A stretch of 64,000 nucleotides of DNA from Curtobacterium luteum (GCF_014646995.1 NZ_BMOI01000001.1:583018-647017); one strand, 5' to 3'; positions 17,485 to 26,958 are shown, numbered from the stretch's first letter. Translations and numbers: made by a program. The notes: a model not told the origin generated them from the letters alone.

Positions 17485-18935
17485 CACTCGAACCGTTCCT
17501 GGTGGATCTGGTGTTCGGGGACACCGGCGAGCCGCGCCTCCCGGACGACCAGGTCGGACCACACCCGCGGCCCGCACACGTACAGGTCGGACTCGAGCAG
17601 CCGCGGGAACACCGACCGGAGCGTGACCCCGCGGCGGACGTCCTCCTCGGTCATCCAGCTCTCCCGCGAGTGCGCGCGGTGCCCGACCATGGCGAAGAGC
17701 GTGCTGCCGGTCGCGTTCGCGAGGGCGACGGTCTCGTCCCAGAGGTACTGCTGGTCGGCGTCGGTCCCGCGCAGCAGGACGGTGGCCTCGCCCGGCCGCA
17801 GGTCGGTGTCCTCGAGGAGGGCGCGGACCGGCGTGATGCCGATGCCGGACGCGACGAGGGCGAGGTACGGCGCGGTGCGGGCACGGCTGGTGAAGAGCCC
17901 GTACGGTCCCTCGAGCGACACGAGGGCGCCGGGGCGGATGCGGCCGAGCCGGGCCGAGCCCGCGCCGAGGTCGCGGACGGTGATGCGTGCGTGCCCGGAG
18001 CCGGGGACCGCCGAGAACGACACCGGGTGCGCGTGCCACCAGGTGCGCGCGGTCCAGAAGCGCCACACGCCGTACTGGCCGCCTTCGACGCCGAGCCGGT
18101 CCAGGGCCCGGCCGGCGAGGTGGATCGAGACCACGCCGGGCGCGATCGGCTCCACGGCCGTGACCCGGATCCGGTGCCGGAGGGTCACCACCAGCGGCAG
18201 GACGAAGCGGTACAGGACGATCAGCCCGAGCGCGAGCACGTACAGCGCGATCCAGTAGGTGCGCTGCCACGACCCGACGGACAGCACCCCGCCGACGCTG
18301 AGCATGTGCGGCAGCGCCACCAGGACGGCCGCGTAGCTCAGGAGGTGGATGACGTGCCACGCCTCGTACGGCAGCCGACGACGGACCGCGACGAGCGACG
18401 ACACGACGACCGCGACGAACAGGCCGAGGGCGAGGTACGCCAGGGGCATGTCCGGCGTGGAGAACAGCGCGATCGTCTCGGCGACCGGGCTCTTCGCCGA
18501 CTCGGCCGAGTAGCCCAGGGTGAGCAGGGCGCCGTGCGCGAGCAGGAGGTACAGCACCGGCTTGCCGAGGGACCGGTGCACCGCGATCGCGTTGTCCTGC
18601 CCGAACACGCGGTCGATGAGCGGCACACGAGCGGCGAGCACGAGCATCACCAGCGTGAGGTCGGTGCCGATCAGGCCCGCGACGATGCCGGCGTCGGTGA
18701 GGACGCTGCCGACCCCGGTCACCGTCCGCGACGCCGGGGTGACGAGCCAGAGCAGGACGGCGACCGCGGCGGACACCCACGCGAGCACGCCGAGCAGGTC
18801 GGCCGCGGCGGTCCGCGCCCGCTTCGACCGCCGTCGTCGACGGGCTGCGGCGGCGAGCGGCTCGGAGGGGGCGGGGCGGAGCCGTGGACGGCTCGCCGCG
18901 CCGGGTCGGGTGGCAGGGCCGGCGGTGTCGATCAT
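17484..18935 (-). CDS. Ferric reductase-like transmembrane oxidoreductase
   Basis: This 483-residue protein joins a six-helix ferric reductase-like (heme) membrane domain (about residues 45-235) to a cytoplasmic FAD/NAD(P)H reductase module. In the reductase part, HPVSF is the FAD contact, VASGIGITPVRALL the nucleotide-binding loop, and LYVCGP the C-terminal reductase motif. Histidines in HRSLGK, HGALL and HVIHLLSY are candidate heme ligands. It likely moves electrons from NAD(P)H across the membrane to the FMN-binding protein encoded next. The ATG at 18935 has an AGAGGA site about ten bases upstream. Confidence 0.88.
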   Translation of the reverse strand: MIDTAGPATRPGAASRPRLRPAPSEPLAAAARRRRRSKRARTAAADLLGVLAWVSAAVAVLLWLVTPASRTVTGVGSVLTDAGIVAGLIGTDLTLVMLVLAARVPLIDRVFGQDNAIAVHRSLGKPVLYLLLAHGALLTLGYSAESAKSPVAETIALFSTPDMPLAYLALGLFVAVVVSSLVAVRRRLPYEAWHVIHLLSYAAVLVALPHMLSVGGVLSVGSWQRTYWIALYVLALGLIVLYRFVLPLVVTLRHRIRVTAVEPIAPGVVSIHLAGRALDRLGVEGGQYGVWRFWTARTWWHAHPVSFSAVPGSGHARITVRDLGAGSARLGRIRPGALVSLEGPYGLFTSRARTAPYLALVASGIGITPVRALLEDTDLRPGEATVLLRGTDADQQYLWDETVALANATGSTLFAMVGHRAHSRESWMTEEDVRRGVTLRSVFPRLLESDLYVCGPRVWSDLVVREARLAGVPEHQIHQERFE

Positions 18936-19024
18936 CGTCGTGGTCCTCTCCAGCGGTTGATCGGGTGCCACCCAGCATCTGCATCGGAACCATGAACCAG
19001 CCCGGAGCGGGCAGAGCCGTTCGT

Positions 19025-19036
19025 TCGAGATCTCGA
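19025..19036. promoter_or_regulatory. 12-bp palindrome upstream of the reductase operon
   Basis: TCGAGATCTCGA is a perfect palindrome in the 121-bp gap between the histidine kinase stop and the reductase start, about 90 bp upstream of the latter. It could be an operator for the reductase operon. A short GC hairpin, GGCGCC-G-GGCGCC, lies beside it at 19042-19054 and may end the kinase transcript. Confidence 0.35.
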
Positions 19037-19056
19037 GTGATGGCGCCGGGCGCCGT

Positions 19057-20415
19057 TCAGCGCGCCGGGAACCGCACGGTCGCGACGGCTCCGCCCCCGT
19101 CGCGGTTTGCGAGCGTCGCCGTCCCACCGCCGCGCTCGGCGATGCCCCGGACGAGCGCGAGCCCGAGCCCGCTGCCGCCGAGCGTGGTCCGCGACTCGTC
19201 GGCACGCGTGAAGCGGTCGAACGCCTGCGGCAGGAACGCCTCCGGCACGCCGGGCCCGTCGTCGGTCACCGCGAGTTCCAGCGCGCGGGTGTCGTCCTGC
19301 CGGAGCGTCGCGCGGACGACGCCGCCGTCGCTGCCGGCGGCGATGGCGTTCGCGACGAGGTTGTCGACCACCCGGGCGAACGCGGCGGGTGCGACGTCGT
19401 AGCGGGCGTCCGGGTCGCCGACGTCGACCGAGAAGTCGACGTCCCGGGGACCGACGACGTCGATCGCCCGCGCGCGGTCCACCGACGCCATCAGCTCCGA
19501 CACGAGGTCCCGCGCCGGTGTGGACGGCACGGGGGTGTCCTCGTCGAGCCGGCTCAGCTCGAGCAGCGTGTTCGCGAGCGCCACCAGCCGCGCCGCGTCC
19601 GACTCGGCGGCGGTCAGTTCGCGTTCGAGCGCGGCCGCATCCCCGGACGACCGGTGCGCCAGTTCCAGCCGTGCGGTCAGCGCCGCGAGCGGTGTCCGGA
19701 GCTCATGGCTCGCGTCCGACACCATCCGGCGCTCGCGTTCGGCGTGCTCGCGCTGCCGGTCGAGGAACGCGTTGAGCGTCCGTGCGAGCCCGGCGAGCTC
19801 GTCGTCGGAGCGGCCGATCGGCAGGTGCCCGGCAGCGGTGCCCGTGCTGATCGCCTCGGCCGTGCGGCGCATCCGGCCGACCGGTCGGAGCGCGAGCGTC
19901 GTCAGGAGCCACGCGGTCCCGCCGAACGCCGCGAGCGCGAGGACCGTCCCGACGACGAGCGACCGGTCGACCCGCTCGAGCGTCTCGTGCCCGCCGCGGC
20001 CGTCCTGGGCCGCCCACACGACGAAGGACCCGGCGGAGGTCGTCACCGGGACACCGACGACGGTGACCACGCCGCGGTGGTCGCGGAGCCGCAGGGTGGT
20101 CTCGTCGCGCACGGTGTCCGGCAGGCGGTCCCGCAGTTCGTGCGGCAGGGCGTCGACGGTCCACGCGCCCGCTGCGTCGCGCACGCCGACGAGCACCCCC
20201 TGGGAGGGACGGTCCGGCGACTCGCCGGGGTTGCTCCGGAGGTCCGCGACGAACGGTGCCGCGTCCCGTTCCGCGAGGGACCGGTCGGTCTCGATCGTCG
20301 CGCGCTCGATCTGCAGGTGCAGGACGAGCGCGGTGCCGACGAGCACGACGGCGCCGACGAGCAGGCTCCCGAGCGTGATGCGGGTGCGGATCGAGAGCCG
20401 GCGCAGCACCCTCAC
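19057..20415 (-). CDS. Two-component sensor histidine kinase
   Basis: This 452-residue membrane kinase has two transmembrane helices (about 14-34 and 152-175) flanking an extracytoplasmic sensor of some 115 residues. A HAMP linker (about 175-228) and a HisKA domain with the phospho-acceptor His237 in SDASHELRTPL follow. The ATPase domain carries NLVANAI, DDGPGVP and GSGLGLALV. The GTG start overlaps the response regulator stop by four bases. The signal is unknown. Its position directly upstream of the ferric reductase/FMN/ApbE genes suggests it regulates them. Confidence 0.93.
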   Translation of the reverse strand: MRVLRRLSIRTRITLGSLLVGAVVLVGTALVLHLQIERATIETDRSLAERDAAPFVADLRSNPGESPDRPSQGVLVGVRDAAGAWTVDALPHELRDRLPDTVRDETTLRLRDHRGVVTVVGVPVTTSAGSFVVWAAQDGRGGHETLERVDRSLVVGTVLALAAFGGTAWLLTTLALRPVGRMRRTAEAISTGTAAGHLPIGRSDDELAGLARTLNAFLDRQREHAERERRMVSDASHELRTPLAALTARLELAHRSSGDAAALERELTAAESDAARLVALANTLLELSRLDEDTPVPSTPARDLVSELMASVDRARAIDVVGPRDVDFSVDVGDPDARYDVAPAAFARVVDNLVANAIAAGSDGGVVRATLRQDDTRALELAVTDDGPGVPEAFLPQAFDRFTRADESRTTLGGSGLGLALVRGIAERGGGTATLANRDGGGAVATVRFPAR

Positions 20416-21095
20416 GGGGCGGCCACGACGTCGAGCGCGTAGCCGACGCCGCGGACGGTGCGGATCGCGACGTCGGCGTCCGCGGCCTGCAGCTTCTTCC
20501 GGACGTAGCTGACGTACTGGTCGACGATGGTCGGGTCGAAGTGCTCGGCGCTCCCCCACACCTCGTCGAGGACCTCCGTGCGGGACCGTACGGTGCCGAC
20601 CCCCTGCACGAGGAACCGCAGGAGCGAGAACTCCTTGACGCTGAGCGGGAGGTCGCGTCCGCGGACCGTCGCACGGACGGCGACGGTGTCGAGCCGCACG
20701 GCGCCGGCCTCGACGACGGTCGGGGTGCCCGCGGCCCGGCGCCGCAGGTGGGCGCGGAGCCGGGCGTTCAGCTCGGCGATCGCGAACGGCTTGGTGAGGT
20801 AGTCGTCGGCGCCGGAGTCGAGTCCGAACACCCGGTCGTCGACCGCGTCGCGGGCCGTCACGAGGACGACCGGGAGGTCCTGCCCCATCTCGCGGAGCCG
20901 ACGGCAGACCTCGAAGCCGGTCATCTCGGGGAGCATCACGTCGATGGCGGCGGCGTCGAACGCCTGCGTGCGGGCGGCGACCAGCGCGGCGACCCCGTCG
21001 GTCACGAGTGTGACCGTGTGACCTTCGCCGCGGAGTCCGCGCTCCACGAGCGCGCCCATCTCGGGGTCGTCCTCGACGACCAGGATCTCCGCCAT
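20412..21095 (-). CDS. OmpR-family response regulator
   Basis: This 227-residue regulator has an N-terminal receiver with Asp52 as the phosphorylation site (acidic pair near residues 9-10, Lys in LTKPF). The C-terminal winged-helix DNA-binding domain (about 130-222) carries SVKEFSLLRFL and RTVRGVGYAL. The ATG at 21095 follows an AAGGA site. It is translationally coupled to the downstream kinase gene by a GTGA overlap. Confidence 0.94.
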   Translation of the reverse strand: MAEILVVEDDPEMGALVERGLRGEGHTVTLVTDGVAALVAARTQAFDAAAIDVMLPEMTGFEVCRRLREMGQDLPVVLVTARDAVDDRVFGLDSGADDYLTKPFAIAELNARLRAHLRRRAAGTPTVVEAGAVRLDTVAVRATVRGRDLPLSVKEFSLLRFLVQGVGTVRSRTEVLDEVWGSAEHFDPTIVDQYVSYVRKKLQAADADVAIRTVRGVGYALDVVAAP

Positions 21096-21162
21096 GCCGT
21101 TCCTTCCCGTCCCCATGGTGCCGTACGTCGGTCCGGTCGCGCACGTGCGTGGTGGCGGACGC

Positions 21163-21219
21163 GACCGCCTGGAGGCCCGGTGCGGGTCCGCGGGACCGGC
21201 ACCGGGCCTCCAGGCGGTC
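21163..21219. terminator. 21-bp-arm hairpin of the GGAGGC family
   Basis: Arms 21163-21183 and 21199-21219 are perfectly complementary, and the 15-nt centre forms a further GGTCC-GCG-GGACC stem. It lies between the end of the VIT-type gene (21264) and the start of the response regulator, both on the minus strand, so it should end the VIT transcript. The stem shares GGAGGC-CCGGTGCGGGTCCG with other members. Confidence 0.85.
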
Positions 21220-21263
21220 ACCGTCCGTCCGTCGCCCGTCCGCCCCGGGCTCGGCACCTCGGG

Positions 21264-21983
21264 TCAGGCCACGCCGCTCGTCCCGAGGAGCGAGCCGATG
21301 AGGAAGGTCGCGGCGAGCGCCAGCGCACCGCCGACCACGACGCGGATCGTGGCCCGTGGGACGGAGCCGCCGCCGATCTTCGCGCCGGTCGCACCGGTCA
21401 GCGCGAGCGCGATGAGCACCACGACGAACGTGACCGGGAGGCGTGCGCCGTCGGGCGGGAGGAGGATCGCGAGCAGCGGGAGCAGTGCGCCGATCGCGAA
21501 CGACGCGGCCGAGGCGAGGGCTGCGTGCCAGGGGCTGACGACCTCGTCCTCGTCGATGCCGAGTTCGGTCGAGAGGTGCGCTGCGAGGGCGTCCCGTTCG
21601 GTGAGCTCGGCCGCGACGCGTTCGGCGGTGTCGCGTCGGAGGCCGCGCTGCTCCCAGAGTCGGGTGAGCTCCTCGAGCTCGACCTCGGGGTCGTCGGCGA
21701 GTTCCCGTCGCTCCTCGTCGATGAGGGCGCGCTGGCTGTCGCTCTGGCTGCTGACCGAGACGTACTCGCCGAGGGCCATCGAGATCGCGCCGCCGACGAG
21801 GGCGGCGACGCCGGCGGTGGCGATGGCGGGGACGGAGGTGGAGGCACCGGCGACGCCGACCACGATCGCCGCGGTCGAGACGATGCCGTCGTTCGCGCCG
21901 AGGACGCCGGCGCGCAGCCAGTTGAGCCGGGCGGAGAGGCCGCCGGCGTGGGCTTCGCCCTCGTGCTGTGGGGTGTCGGTCAC
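21264..21983 (-). CDS. VIT1/CCC1-family metal transporter
   Basis: This protein of about 239 residues belongs to the vacuolar iron transporter family, which moves Fe2+ or Mn2+. It has the family opening LRAGVLGANDGIVST, helices with GGAISMALGEYVSVSSQ, a charged cytoplasmic helical region (about residues 85-145) that binds metal in relatives, and a C-terminal helix pair. The start is uncertain: GTG 21983 or TTG 21995 in the same frame, neither with a good ribosome site. It is divergent from the DUF2231-katG pair, so metal handling and peroxide defence genes share a control region here. Confidence 0.88.
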   Translation of the reverse strand: MTDTPQHEGEAHAGGLSARLNWLRAGVLGANDGIVSTAAIVVGVAGASTSVPAIATAGVAALVGGAISMALGEYVSVSSQSDSQRALIDEERRELADDPEVELEELTRLWEQRGLRRDTAERVAAELTERDALAAHLSTELGIDEDEVVSPWHAALASAASFAIGALLPLLAILLPPDGARLPVTFVVVLIALALTGATGAKIGGGSVPRATIRVVVGGALALAATFLIGSLLGTSGVA

Positions 21984-22140
21984 CCGGCCAGACAACCACG
22001 CGGCGGAACGCGGGTTCGTGTGTGTTCTCGAACGAACGGATCAGTGCGCCGACCGGCCTGGCGCCGTGCGTCGCGCGGCCGGACCGCGTTGTGTGGACAC
22101 CAGCGCGCCGGGTCGTCCGGCGCACGAAGAAGGGCTTTCG

Positions 22141-22605
22141 ATGAACTGGCAGTTCGGGGGCATCCCGCTCCACCCACTGTTCGTCCACCTCACTTCCGTC
22201 GCCGTTCCGGTCGCCGCGCTCGTCGCGATCGCCGTGGCCGCGTGGCCCGCAGCCCGCCGGTGGTTGGCGGTCGGTGCGCCGATCATCGGGCTCGTCGCGC
22301 TCGTGTCGGTGCCGCTCGCGACCTCGTCCGGGGAGTGGCTGGAGCACCACGAGGAGGAGACGGCGCTGCTGGAGCGGCACACGCACCTCGCCGACGGACT
22401 GCTCCCGTGGTCGATCGCGGTGTTCGCCCTGCTCACGCTCTGGTGGGGGTGGCAGCGCTTCGGCGTCGCACGGGTCGACGCCCGCGGACTCGTCCGTGCG
22501 GTCGGGATCGTGGGACCGGTCCTCCTGGTCGCAGCCGGGATCGGCTCGCTCATCGAGGTCGTCGTCATCGGACACGCAGGGGCCGTGTCCGTCTGGAAGG
22601 GATAG
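22141..22605 (+). CDS. DUF2231 membrane protein
   Basis: This 154-residue protein has four predicted membrane helices and the DUF2231 opening GIPLHPLFVHLTSVAVPVAA. Histidines at the helix ends (HPLFVH, EHHEEE, ERHTHLADG) could bind metal or heme. The ATG at 22141 follows an AAGGG site. It is 12 bp upstream of katG on the same strand, so the two are almost certainly co-transcribed. The function of DUF2231 is not established. Here a role in peroxide or metal stress is inferred from context. Confidence 0.82.
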   Translation: MNWQFGGIPLHPLFVHLTSVAVPVAALVAIAVAAWPAARRWLAVGAPIIGLVALVSVPLATSSGEWLEHHEEETALLERHTHLADGLLPWSIAVFALLTLWWGWQRFGVARVDARGLVRAVGIVGPVLLVAAGIGSLIEVVVIGHAGAVSVWKG

Positions 22606-22617
22606 GGAACGGGAACG

Positions 22618-24909
22618 ATGGAGCACGACGAGACGAACACGTGCAGCTACCACATGGCCGGGTCGCTCCCGGCGGGCGGTGACCACCTGGGCGGGGCGTT
22701 CGGCCAGTCGCCGACGCTCGAGCACTGGTACCCGCAGCGGCTCCGGGTGGAGCTGCTGCACCGGAACGGGGTCGACGCGGACCCGCTCGGCGCCGACTTC
22801 GACTACGCGGCAGCGTTCGCGACGATCGACCTCGAGGAGCTCAAGCAGGACATCAAGACGCTGCTGACCACGAGTGTCGACTGGTGGCCGGCCGACTACG
22901 GCAACTACGGCCCGCAGATGATCCGCATGGCCTGGCACGCCGCCGGCACGTACCGGATCGCGGACGGTCGCGGGGGCGCCGGGACTGCGATGCAGCGGTT
23001 CGCGCCGATCGGCAGCTGGTGGGACAACGGCAACACCGACAAGTCGCGGCGGTTGCTGCAGCCGATCAAGCACAAGTACGGCAACGCGCTCAGCTGGGCC
23101 GACCTCATGGTGCTCACGGGCAACTGTTCGCTCGAGCTCATGGGCCTGCCGACCTACGGCTTCGGTGGCGGGCGGCTCGACGCGTGGGAGCCGGACGACG
23201 GCACGTGGTGGGGCCCTGAGGTGTGGAACCCGCACGACGTGCACAGCGGCGACGACATGGTCTCGCGCGACGAGCGCTGGCACGGGCAGAACGGCGACGA
23301 GGACTACGACCTGCAGAGTCCGCTCGCGGCGTCGCACCAGGCGCTCATCTACGTCAACCCGGAGGGTCCGTACGCGAACGGCGACCCGATGGGCTCCGCG
23401 CGGGACATCCGGGTCACCTTCACCCGGATGGCGATGAACGACGAGGAGACCGTCGCGCTCATCGCCGGTGGTCACGCGTTCGGCAAGAGCCACGGCCAGG
23501 TGCCGGCGACCGAGATCGGCCCGTCGCCGGAGCTCGCGCCGATCGAGCAGATGGGGCTCGGCTGGCACAACCCCCGCGGCACGGGCAACGCCGAGTTCAC
23601 CTCGACGAACGGCATCGAGGGCAGCTGGACCCAGGACCCGACCCGCTGGGACAACAGCTACCTGGAGAACCTGTTCGGGCACGAGTGGGAGCAGACGAAG
23701 AGCCCCGCCGGCGCGCTGCAGTGGACGCCGAAGGACCCGGACGCGCCCAGGACCCCGGACGCGCACGTGCCGGGTCAGACGCACGCGCTGATGATGATGA
23801 CGTCCGACATCGCGCTCAAGGTCGACCCGGAGTACCGGAAGGTCTGCGAGAAGTTCCTCGCCGACTTCGACACCTTCACGCTGGCGTTCTCGAAGGCCTG
23901 GTACAAGCTGACCCACCGCGACATGGGTCCGAAGCACCGGTACCTCGGCCCGGAGGTCACGATCCAGGACGAGCTGCTCTGGCAGGACCCGCTCCCCGAC
24001 GCCGAGGGTGTGCCGATCGGTGACGCCGACGTCGAAGCGCTCAAGGCCGCGGTGCGTGCCGCCGGCATCAACTCGTCCGACCTCGTCTTCACCGCCTACT
24101 CAGCCGCGTCGACCTACCGCGACAGCGACAAGCGCGGCGGTGCGAACGGCGGCCGGATCGCCCTCGCCCCGCAGAAGGACTGGGCGGTCAACCGCCGCAC
24201 GGTGCCGGTCGTGGAGGCACTGCAGCGCATCCAGCAGCAGCACCCGTCCGTGTCCCTCGCGGACCTCGTCGTCCTCGCCGGCTGCGTCGGGGTCGAGGAC
24301 GCCGCCCGTGCCGCCGGGGTCGAGGTGACCGTGCCGTTCACGCCGGGCCGCGTGGACACCACACAGGAGCGCACGGACATCGAGATGTTCGAGTGGCTGC
24401 GGCCGATCGCCGACGGCTTCCGGAACTTCCGGTCCGAGCGGTTCGAGCAGTTCGCGCCGGGTGTCGCGCTCGAGCAGGTGTTCCTCGACCGGGCGAACCT
24501 GCTCACGCTGACCGCGCCGGAGTGGACCGTCCTGACCGGCGGCCTGCGGGTGCTCGGCACGAACTGGGACGGCTCCGACGTCGGCGTCCTGACGCACCGC
24601 GTCGGCACGCTCTCGACCGACTGGTTCGTCAACCTGACCGACACCGACCTCGTGTGGACGAAGACCGACGACACCGAGACGGTGTTCGCCGGCACCGTCC
24701 AGGCGACCGGCGAGCAGCGCTGGACGGCCTCCCGGCACGACCTCGTGTTCGGGTCGAACGCGCAGCTCCGGTCGGTCGTCGACGCGTACGCGGGCAGCGA
24801 CGGCCAGGAGCGGTTCGTCCACGACTTCGTCGCCGCCTGGGACAAGCTCATGATGCTCGACCGGTTCGACGTGAAGGGGCACAGGCGGTACGGCCCGATG
24901 GCCGCCTGA
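22618..24909 (+). CDS. katG: Catalase-peroxidase
   Basis: This 763-residue bifunctional heme enzyme removes hydrogen peroxide. The distal site reads [11 protein letters not shown] with Arg103, Trp106 and His107. The adduct tyrosine lies in IYVNPEGP, and the proximal heme ligand is His286 in [11 protein letters not shown]. The C-terminal half is the inactive duplicated domain typical of KatG, and length matches the family. ATG 22618 is 12 bp after the DUF2231 stop. No furA-type regulator gene is adjacent, unlike in many actinobacteria. Confidence 0.97.
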   Translation: MEHDETNTCSYHMAGSLPAGGDHLGGAFGQSPTLEHWYPQRLRVELLHRNGVDADPLGADFDYAAAFATIDLEELKQDIKTLLTTSVDWWPADYGNYGPQMIRMAWHAAGTYRIADGRGGAGTAMQRFAPIGSWWDNGNTDKSRRLLQPIKHKYGNALSWADLMVLTGNCSLELMGLPTYGFGGGRLDAWEPDDGTWWGPEVWNPHDVHSGDDMVSRDERWHGQNGDEDYDLQSPLAASHQALIYVNPEGPYANGDPMGSARDIRVTFTRMAMNDEETVALIAGGHAFGKSHGQVPATEIGPSPELAPIEQMGLGWHNPRGTGNAEFTSTNGIEGSWTQDPTRWDNSYLENLFGHEWEQTKSPAGALQWTPKDPDAPRTPDAHVPGQTHALMMMTSDIALKVDPEYRKVCEKFLADFDTFTLAFSKAWYKLTHRDMGPKHRYLGPEVTIQDELLWQDPLPDAEGVPIGDADVEALKAAVRAAGINSSDLVFTAYSAASTYRDSDKRGGANGGRIALAPQKDWAVNRRTVPVVEALQRIQQQHPSVSLADLVVLAGCVGVEDAARAAGVEVTVPFTPGRVDTTQERTDIEMFEWLRPIADGFRNFRSERFEQFAPGVALEQVFLDRANLLTLTAPEWTVLTGGLRVLGTNWDGSDVGVLTHRVGTLSTDWFVNLTDTDLVWTKTDDTETVFAGTVQATGEQRWTASRHDLVFGSNAQLRSVVDAYAGSDGQERFVHDFVAAWDKLMMLDRFDVKGHRRYGPMAA

Positions 24910-24992
24910 CACCCCTTCCCGACCCGGCGCCCGCTCTGTCACGATGGTGGCGGAGCGGGCGCCGTCGTCCGCGCAGTTCGAAGGAGAACCCC

Positions 24993-25412
24993 ATGACCGT
25001 CCACCTCAACCCCTACCTCGGGTTCCGGGACTCCGCCCGCGAGGCGCTCGAGTTCTACCACTCGGTGTTCGGCGGAGACCTCCGGATCGGCACCTTCCGC
25101 GAGATGGGCGCCGACGTGGGTCCGGACGACGCCGACAAGGTGATGCACGGTCAGCTCGACGTCGGGGGCGGGCTCGTCCTGATGGCCTCGGACGCCCCCG
25201 CGGACCACCCGGTCGACTCCGGCAGCAGCATCTCGGTGTCCCTGAGCGGCGACGAGGTGGAGGCGCTGACCCGCTGGTGGCACGGTCTGTCCGAGGGAGC
25301 GACGATCATCGAGCCCTTCACGCAGGCCCCGTGGGGCGACACCTTCGGCATGCTGACCGACCGTTTCGGCACCACCTGGCTGGTCAACGCGACCACCACG
25401 CAGCTGTCCTGA
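24993..25412 (+). CDS. VOC/PhnB-like protein
   Basis: This 139-residue protein of the vicinal oxygen chelate fold resembles the PhnB/glyoxalase-like subgroup. It opens with LNPYLGFRDSAREALEFYHSVFGG and closes with GDTFGMLTDRFGTTWLVN, both hallmarks of the subgroup. The reaction is unknown for these members. The ATG at 24993 has an AAGGAG site at good distance. It is followed by an imperfect gene-end hairpin. Confidence 0.88.
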   Translation: MTVHLNPYLGFRDSAREALEFYHSVFGGDLRIGTFREMGADVGPDDADKVMHGQLDVGGGLVLMASDAPADHPVDSGSSISVSLSGDEVEALTRWWHGLSEGATIIEPFTQAPWGDTFGMLTDRFGTTWLVNATTTQLS

Positions 25413-25440
25413 CACGGCACCGCCGACGCGGTGCCCACGT

Positions 25441-25487
25441 CCGGACGGGAGGCACGTGGCGGCGCCGCAGTGCGCCTCCGGTCCGGT
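25441..25487. terminator. Imperfect GGAGGC-family hairpin
   Basis: CCGGACGGGAGGC near 25441 pairs with GCCTCCGGTCCGG ending near 25487 with a few mismatches in the inner stem. It lies just after the VOC gene and before the next promoter, consistent with a transcription terminator. Confidence 0.65.
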
Positions 25488-25544
25488 CGTGCTGCCGTTC
25501 CGTCCGACCCGCGGGGAGACGCGACACGCGCCGCGCCGCGTCCG

Positions 25545-25550
25545 TAGGCT
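25545..25550 (+). promoter_or_regulatory. -10 box of a likely leaderless promoter
   Basis: TAGGCT ends seven bases before the ATG at 25558. This spacing places the transcript start at the start codon of the aldo/keto reductase. Confidence 0.5.
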
Positions 25551-25557
25551 CGGAAGC

Positions 25558-26601
25558 ATGTCCTACACCGCGGCGGACGACCGCTACGACTCCATGCCCT
25601 ACCGCCGGACCGGGCGCTCCGGCCTCGACCTGCCCCTGCTCTCGCTCGGGTACTGGCACAACTTCGGCGACGACAAGCCCTTCGAGACGCAGCGCGCGAT
25701 CAGCCGTCGCGCGTTCGACCTCGGCATCACGCACCACGACCTCGCGAACAACTACGGCCCGCCGTACGGCGCCGCGGAGGTGAACTTCGGTCGCCTCATG
25801 CGCGAGGACTTCCGGCCGTACCGCGACGAGATGGTCATCTCGACGAAGGCCGGCTGGGACATGTGGCCCGGGCCGTACGGGCAGGGCGGGGGCTCGCGGA
25901 AGTACGTGCTCGCCTCGCTCGACCAGTCGCTGCAGCGCATGGGACTCGACTACGTCGACGTGTTCTACTCGCACCGCCTCGACGCGTCGACGCCGCTCGA
26001 GGAGACCATGGGCGCGCTGCACACCGCCGTCCAGCAGGGCAAGGCGCTCTACGTCGGGATCTCCTCCTACGACGCCGACCGGTCCCGGCAGGCCGCCGAG
26101 ATCCTCCGCGACCTCGGGACGCCGCTGCTCATCCACCAGCCGTCGTACTCGATGCTCAACCGGTGGATCGAGGACGAGGGGCTCCTCGACGCGGCCGGCG
26201 ACCTCGGCTTCGGCGTCATCGGCTTCACCGCACTCGCGCAGGGGCTGCTCACGGGGCGGTACCTCGACGGGGTGCCGGAGGACTCGCGCGCGGCGGCGGG
26301 CAAGTCGCTCGACGCCGGGTCGCTCACCCCGGAGGTCGTCGACCACCTGCGAGCGCTGAACGACATCGCGTCCGAGCGCGGCCAGAGCCTGGCGCAGCTC
26401 GCGCTCGCCTGGGCACTCCGTGACGAGCGGGTGACCTCGCTCGTGATCGGTGCGTCGCGGGTCGAGCAGCTCGAGCAGAACGTCGCCGCGCTCGGCAACC
26501 TGTCGTTCACGGACGACGAACTCCGCCGCATCGACGAGCACTCGGTCGGGGTGCTCGACGTGGACCTGTGGTCGGGAGCCCGGTCGGGCGCGGTGAGCTG
26601 A
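25558..26601 (+). CDS. Aldo/keto reductase, YghZ-like
   Basis: This 347-residue NADPH-dependent oxidoreductase of the aldo/keto reductase superfamily resembles YghZ (glyceraldehyde-3-phosphate/methylglyoxal reductase) and voltage-channel beta-subunit relatives. Catalytic tetrad residues are visible: Asp in HHDLANNYG, Tyr in the same motif, Lys in ISTKAGW and His in FYSHRLD. The C-terminal cofactor loop reads VIGASRVEQL. ATG 25558 is favoured because of the -10 box seven bases before it. It appears to be a single-gene unit. Confidence 0.92.
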   Translation: MSYTAADDRYDSMPYRRTGRSGLDLPLLSLGYWHNFGDDKPFETQRAISRRAFDLGITHHDLANNYGPPYGAAEVNFGRLMREDFRPYRDEMVISTKAGWDMWPGPYGQGGGSRKYVLASLDQSLQRMGLDYVDVFYSHRLDASTPLEETMGALHTAVQQGKALYVGISSYDADRSRQAAEILRDLGTPLLIHQPSYSMLNRWIEDEGLLDAAGDLGFGVIGFTALAQGLLTGRYLDGVPEDSRAAAGKSLDAGSLTPEVVDHLRALNDIASERGQSLAQLALAWALRDERVTSLVIGASRVEQLEQNVAALGNLSFTDDELRRIDEHSVGVLDVDLWSGARSGAVS

Positions 26602-26618
26602 GGCGCGGCACCGCGGCC

Positions 26619-26689
26619 GCATCGAACCACGGAACCGACGTCGAACCAGGGCCACCACCTGGTTCGATGTCGGTTCTCCGGTTCGACGC
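26619..26689. repeat. Long imperfect hairpin with TCGAACC words
   Basis: About 32 bp from 26619 pair with 26658-26689 with four mismatches around a short loop. Each arm contains two TCGAACC (or complementary) words about 20 bp apart. It lies 17 bp after the aldo/keto reductase stop and probably terminates it. Its sequence is unrelated to the GGAGGC hairpins. The rest of the gap to 26958 shows only a TAGCGT box at 26913-26918 and an inverted CTGTCC/GGACAG pair in the presumed leader of the next gene. Confidence 0.65.
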
Positions 26690-26958
26690 CGATCGTCGTG
26701 TCCCTCGCGGGGTCCTGGGGCATCGCGGACGTGCTCGGCTGGCCGTCACCGTGATCGGGTTCAGCCCGCGATCGGCCTGCCCGGCTGAGCCGCCCCGCGC
26801 GGTCGGCCCCGGCGACGAGTGGGATTGAGTCGCTCGGCGCAGCACCCCTGACCGCTCGTGCACCCCACAGCTGTACGAACGGACACCTCGACTGCCGCGG
26901 AGTAGCGTCAACGAGCCGTTCTGTCCGGAGCGTGCACGGGGACAGAACGGACCACGCA

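Noticed and set aside
20416..23937. An open frame extending the histidine kinase by over 1100 codons upstream
   Set aside because: The frame runs antisense to katG and through the response regulator gene. The GTG at 20415 with its four-base overlap is a normal kinase start.
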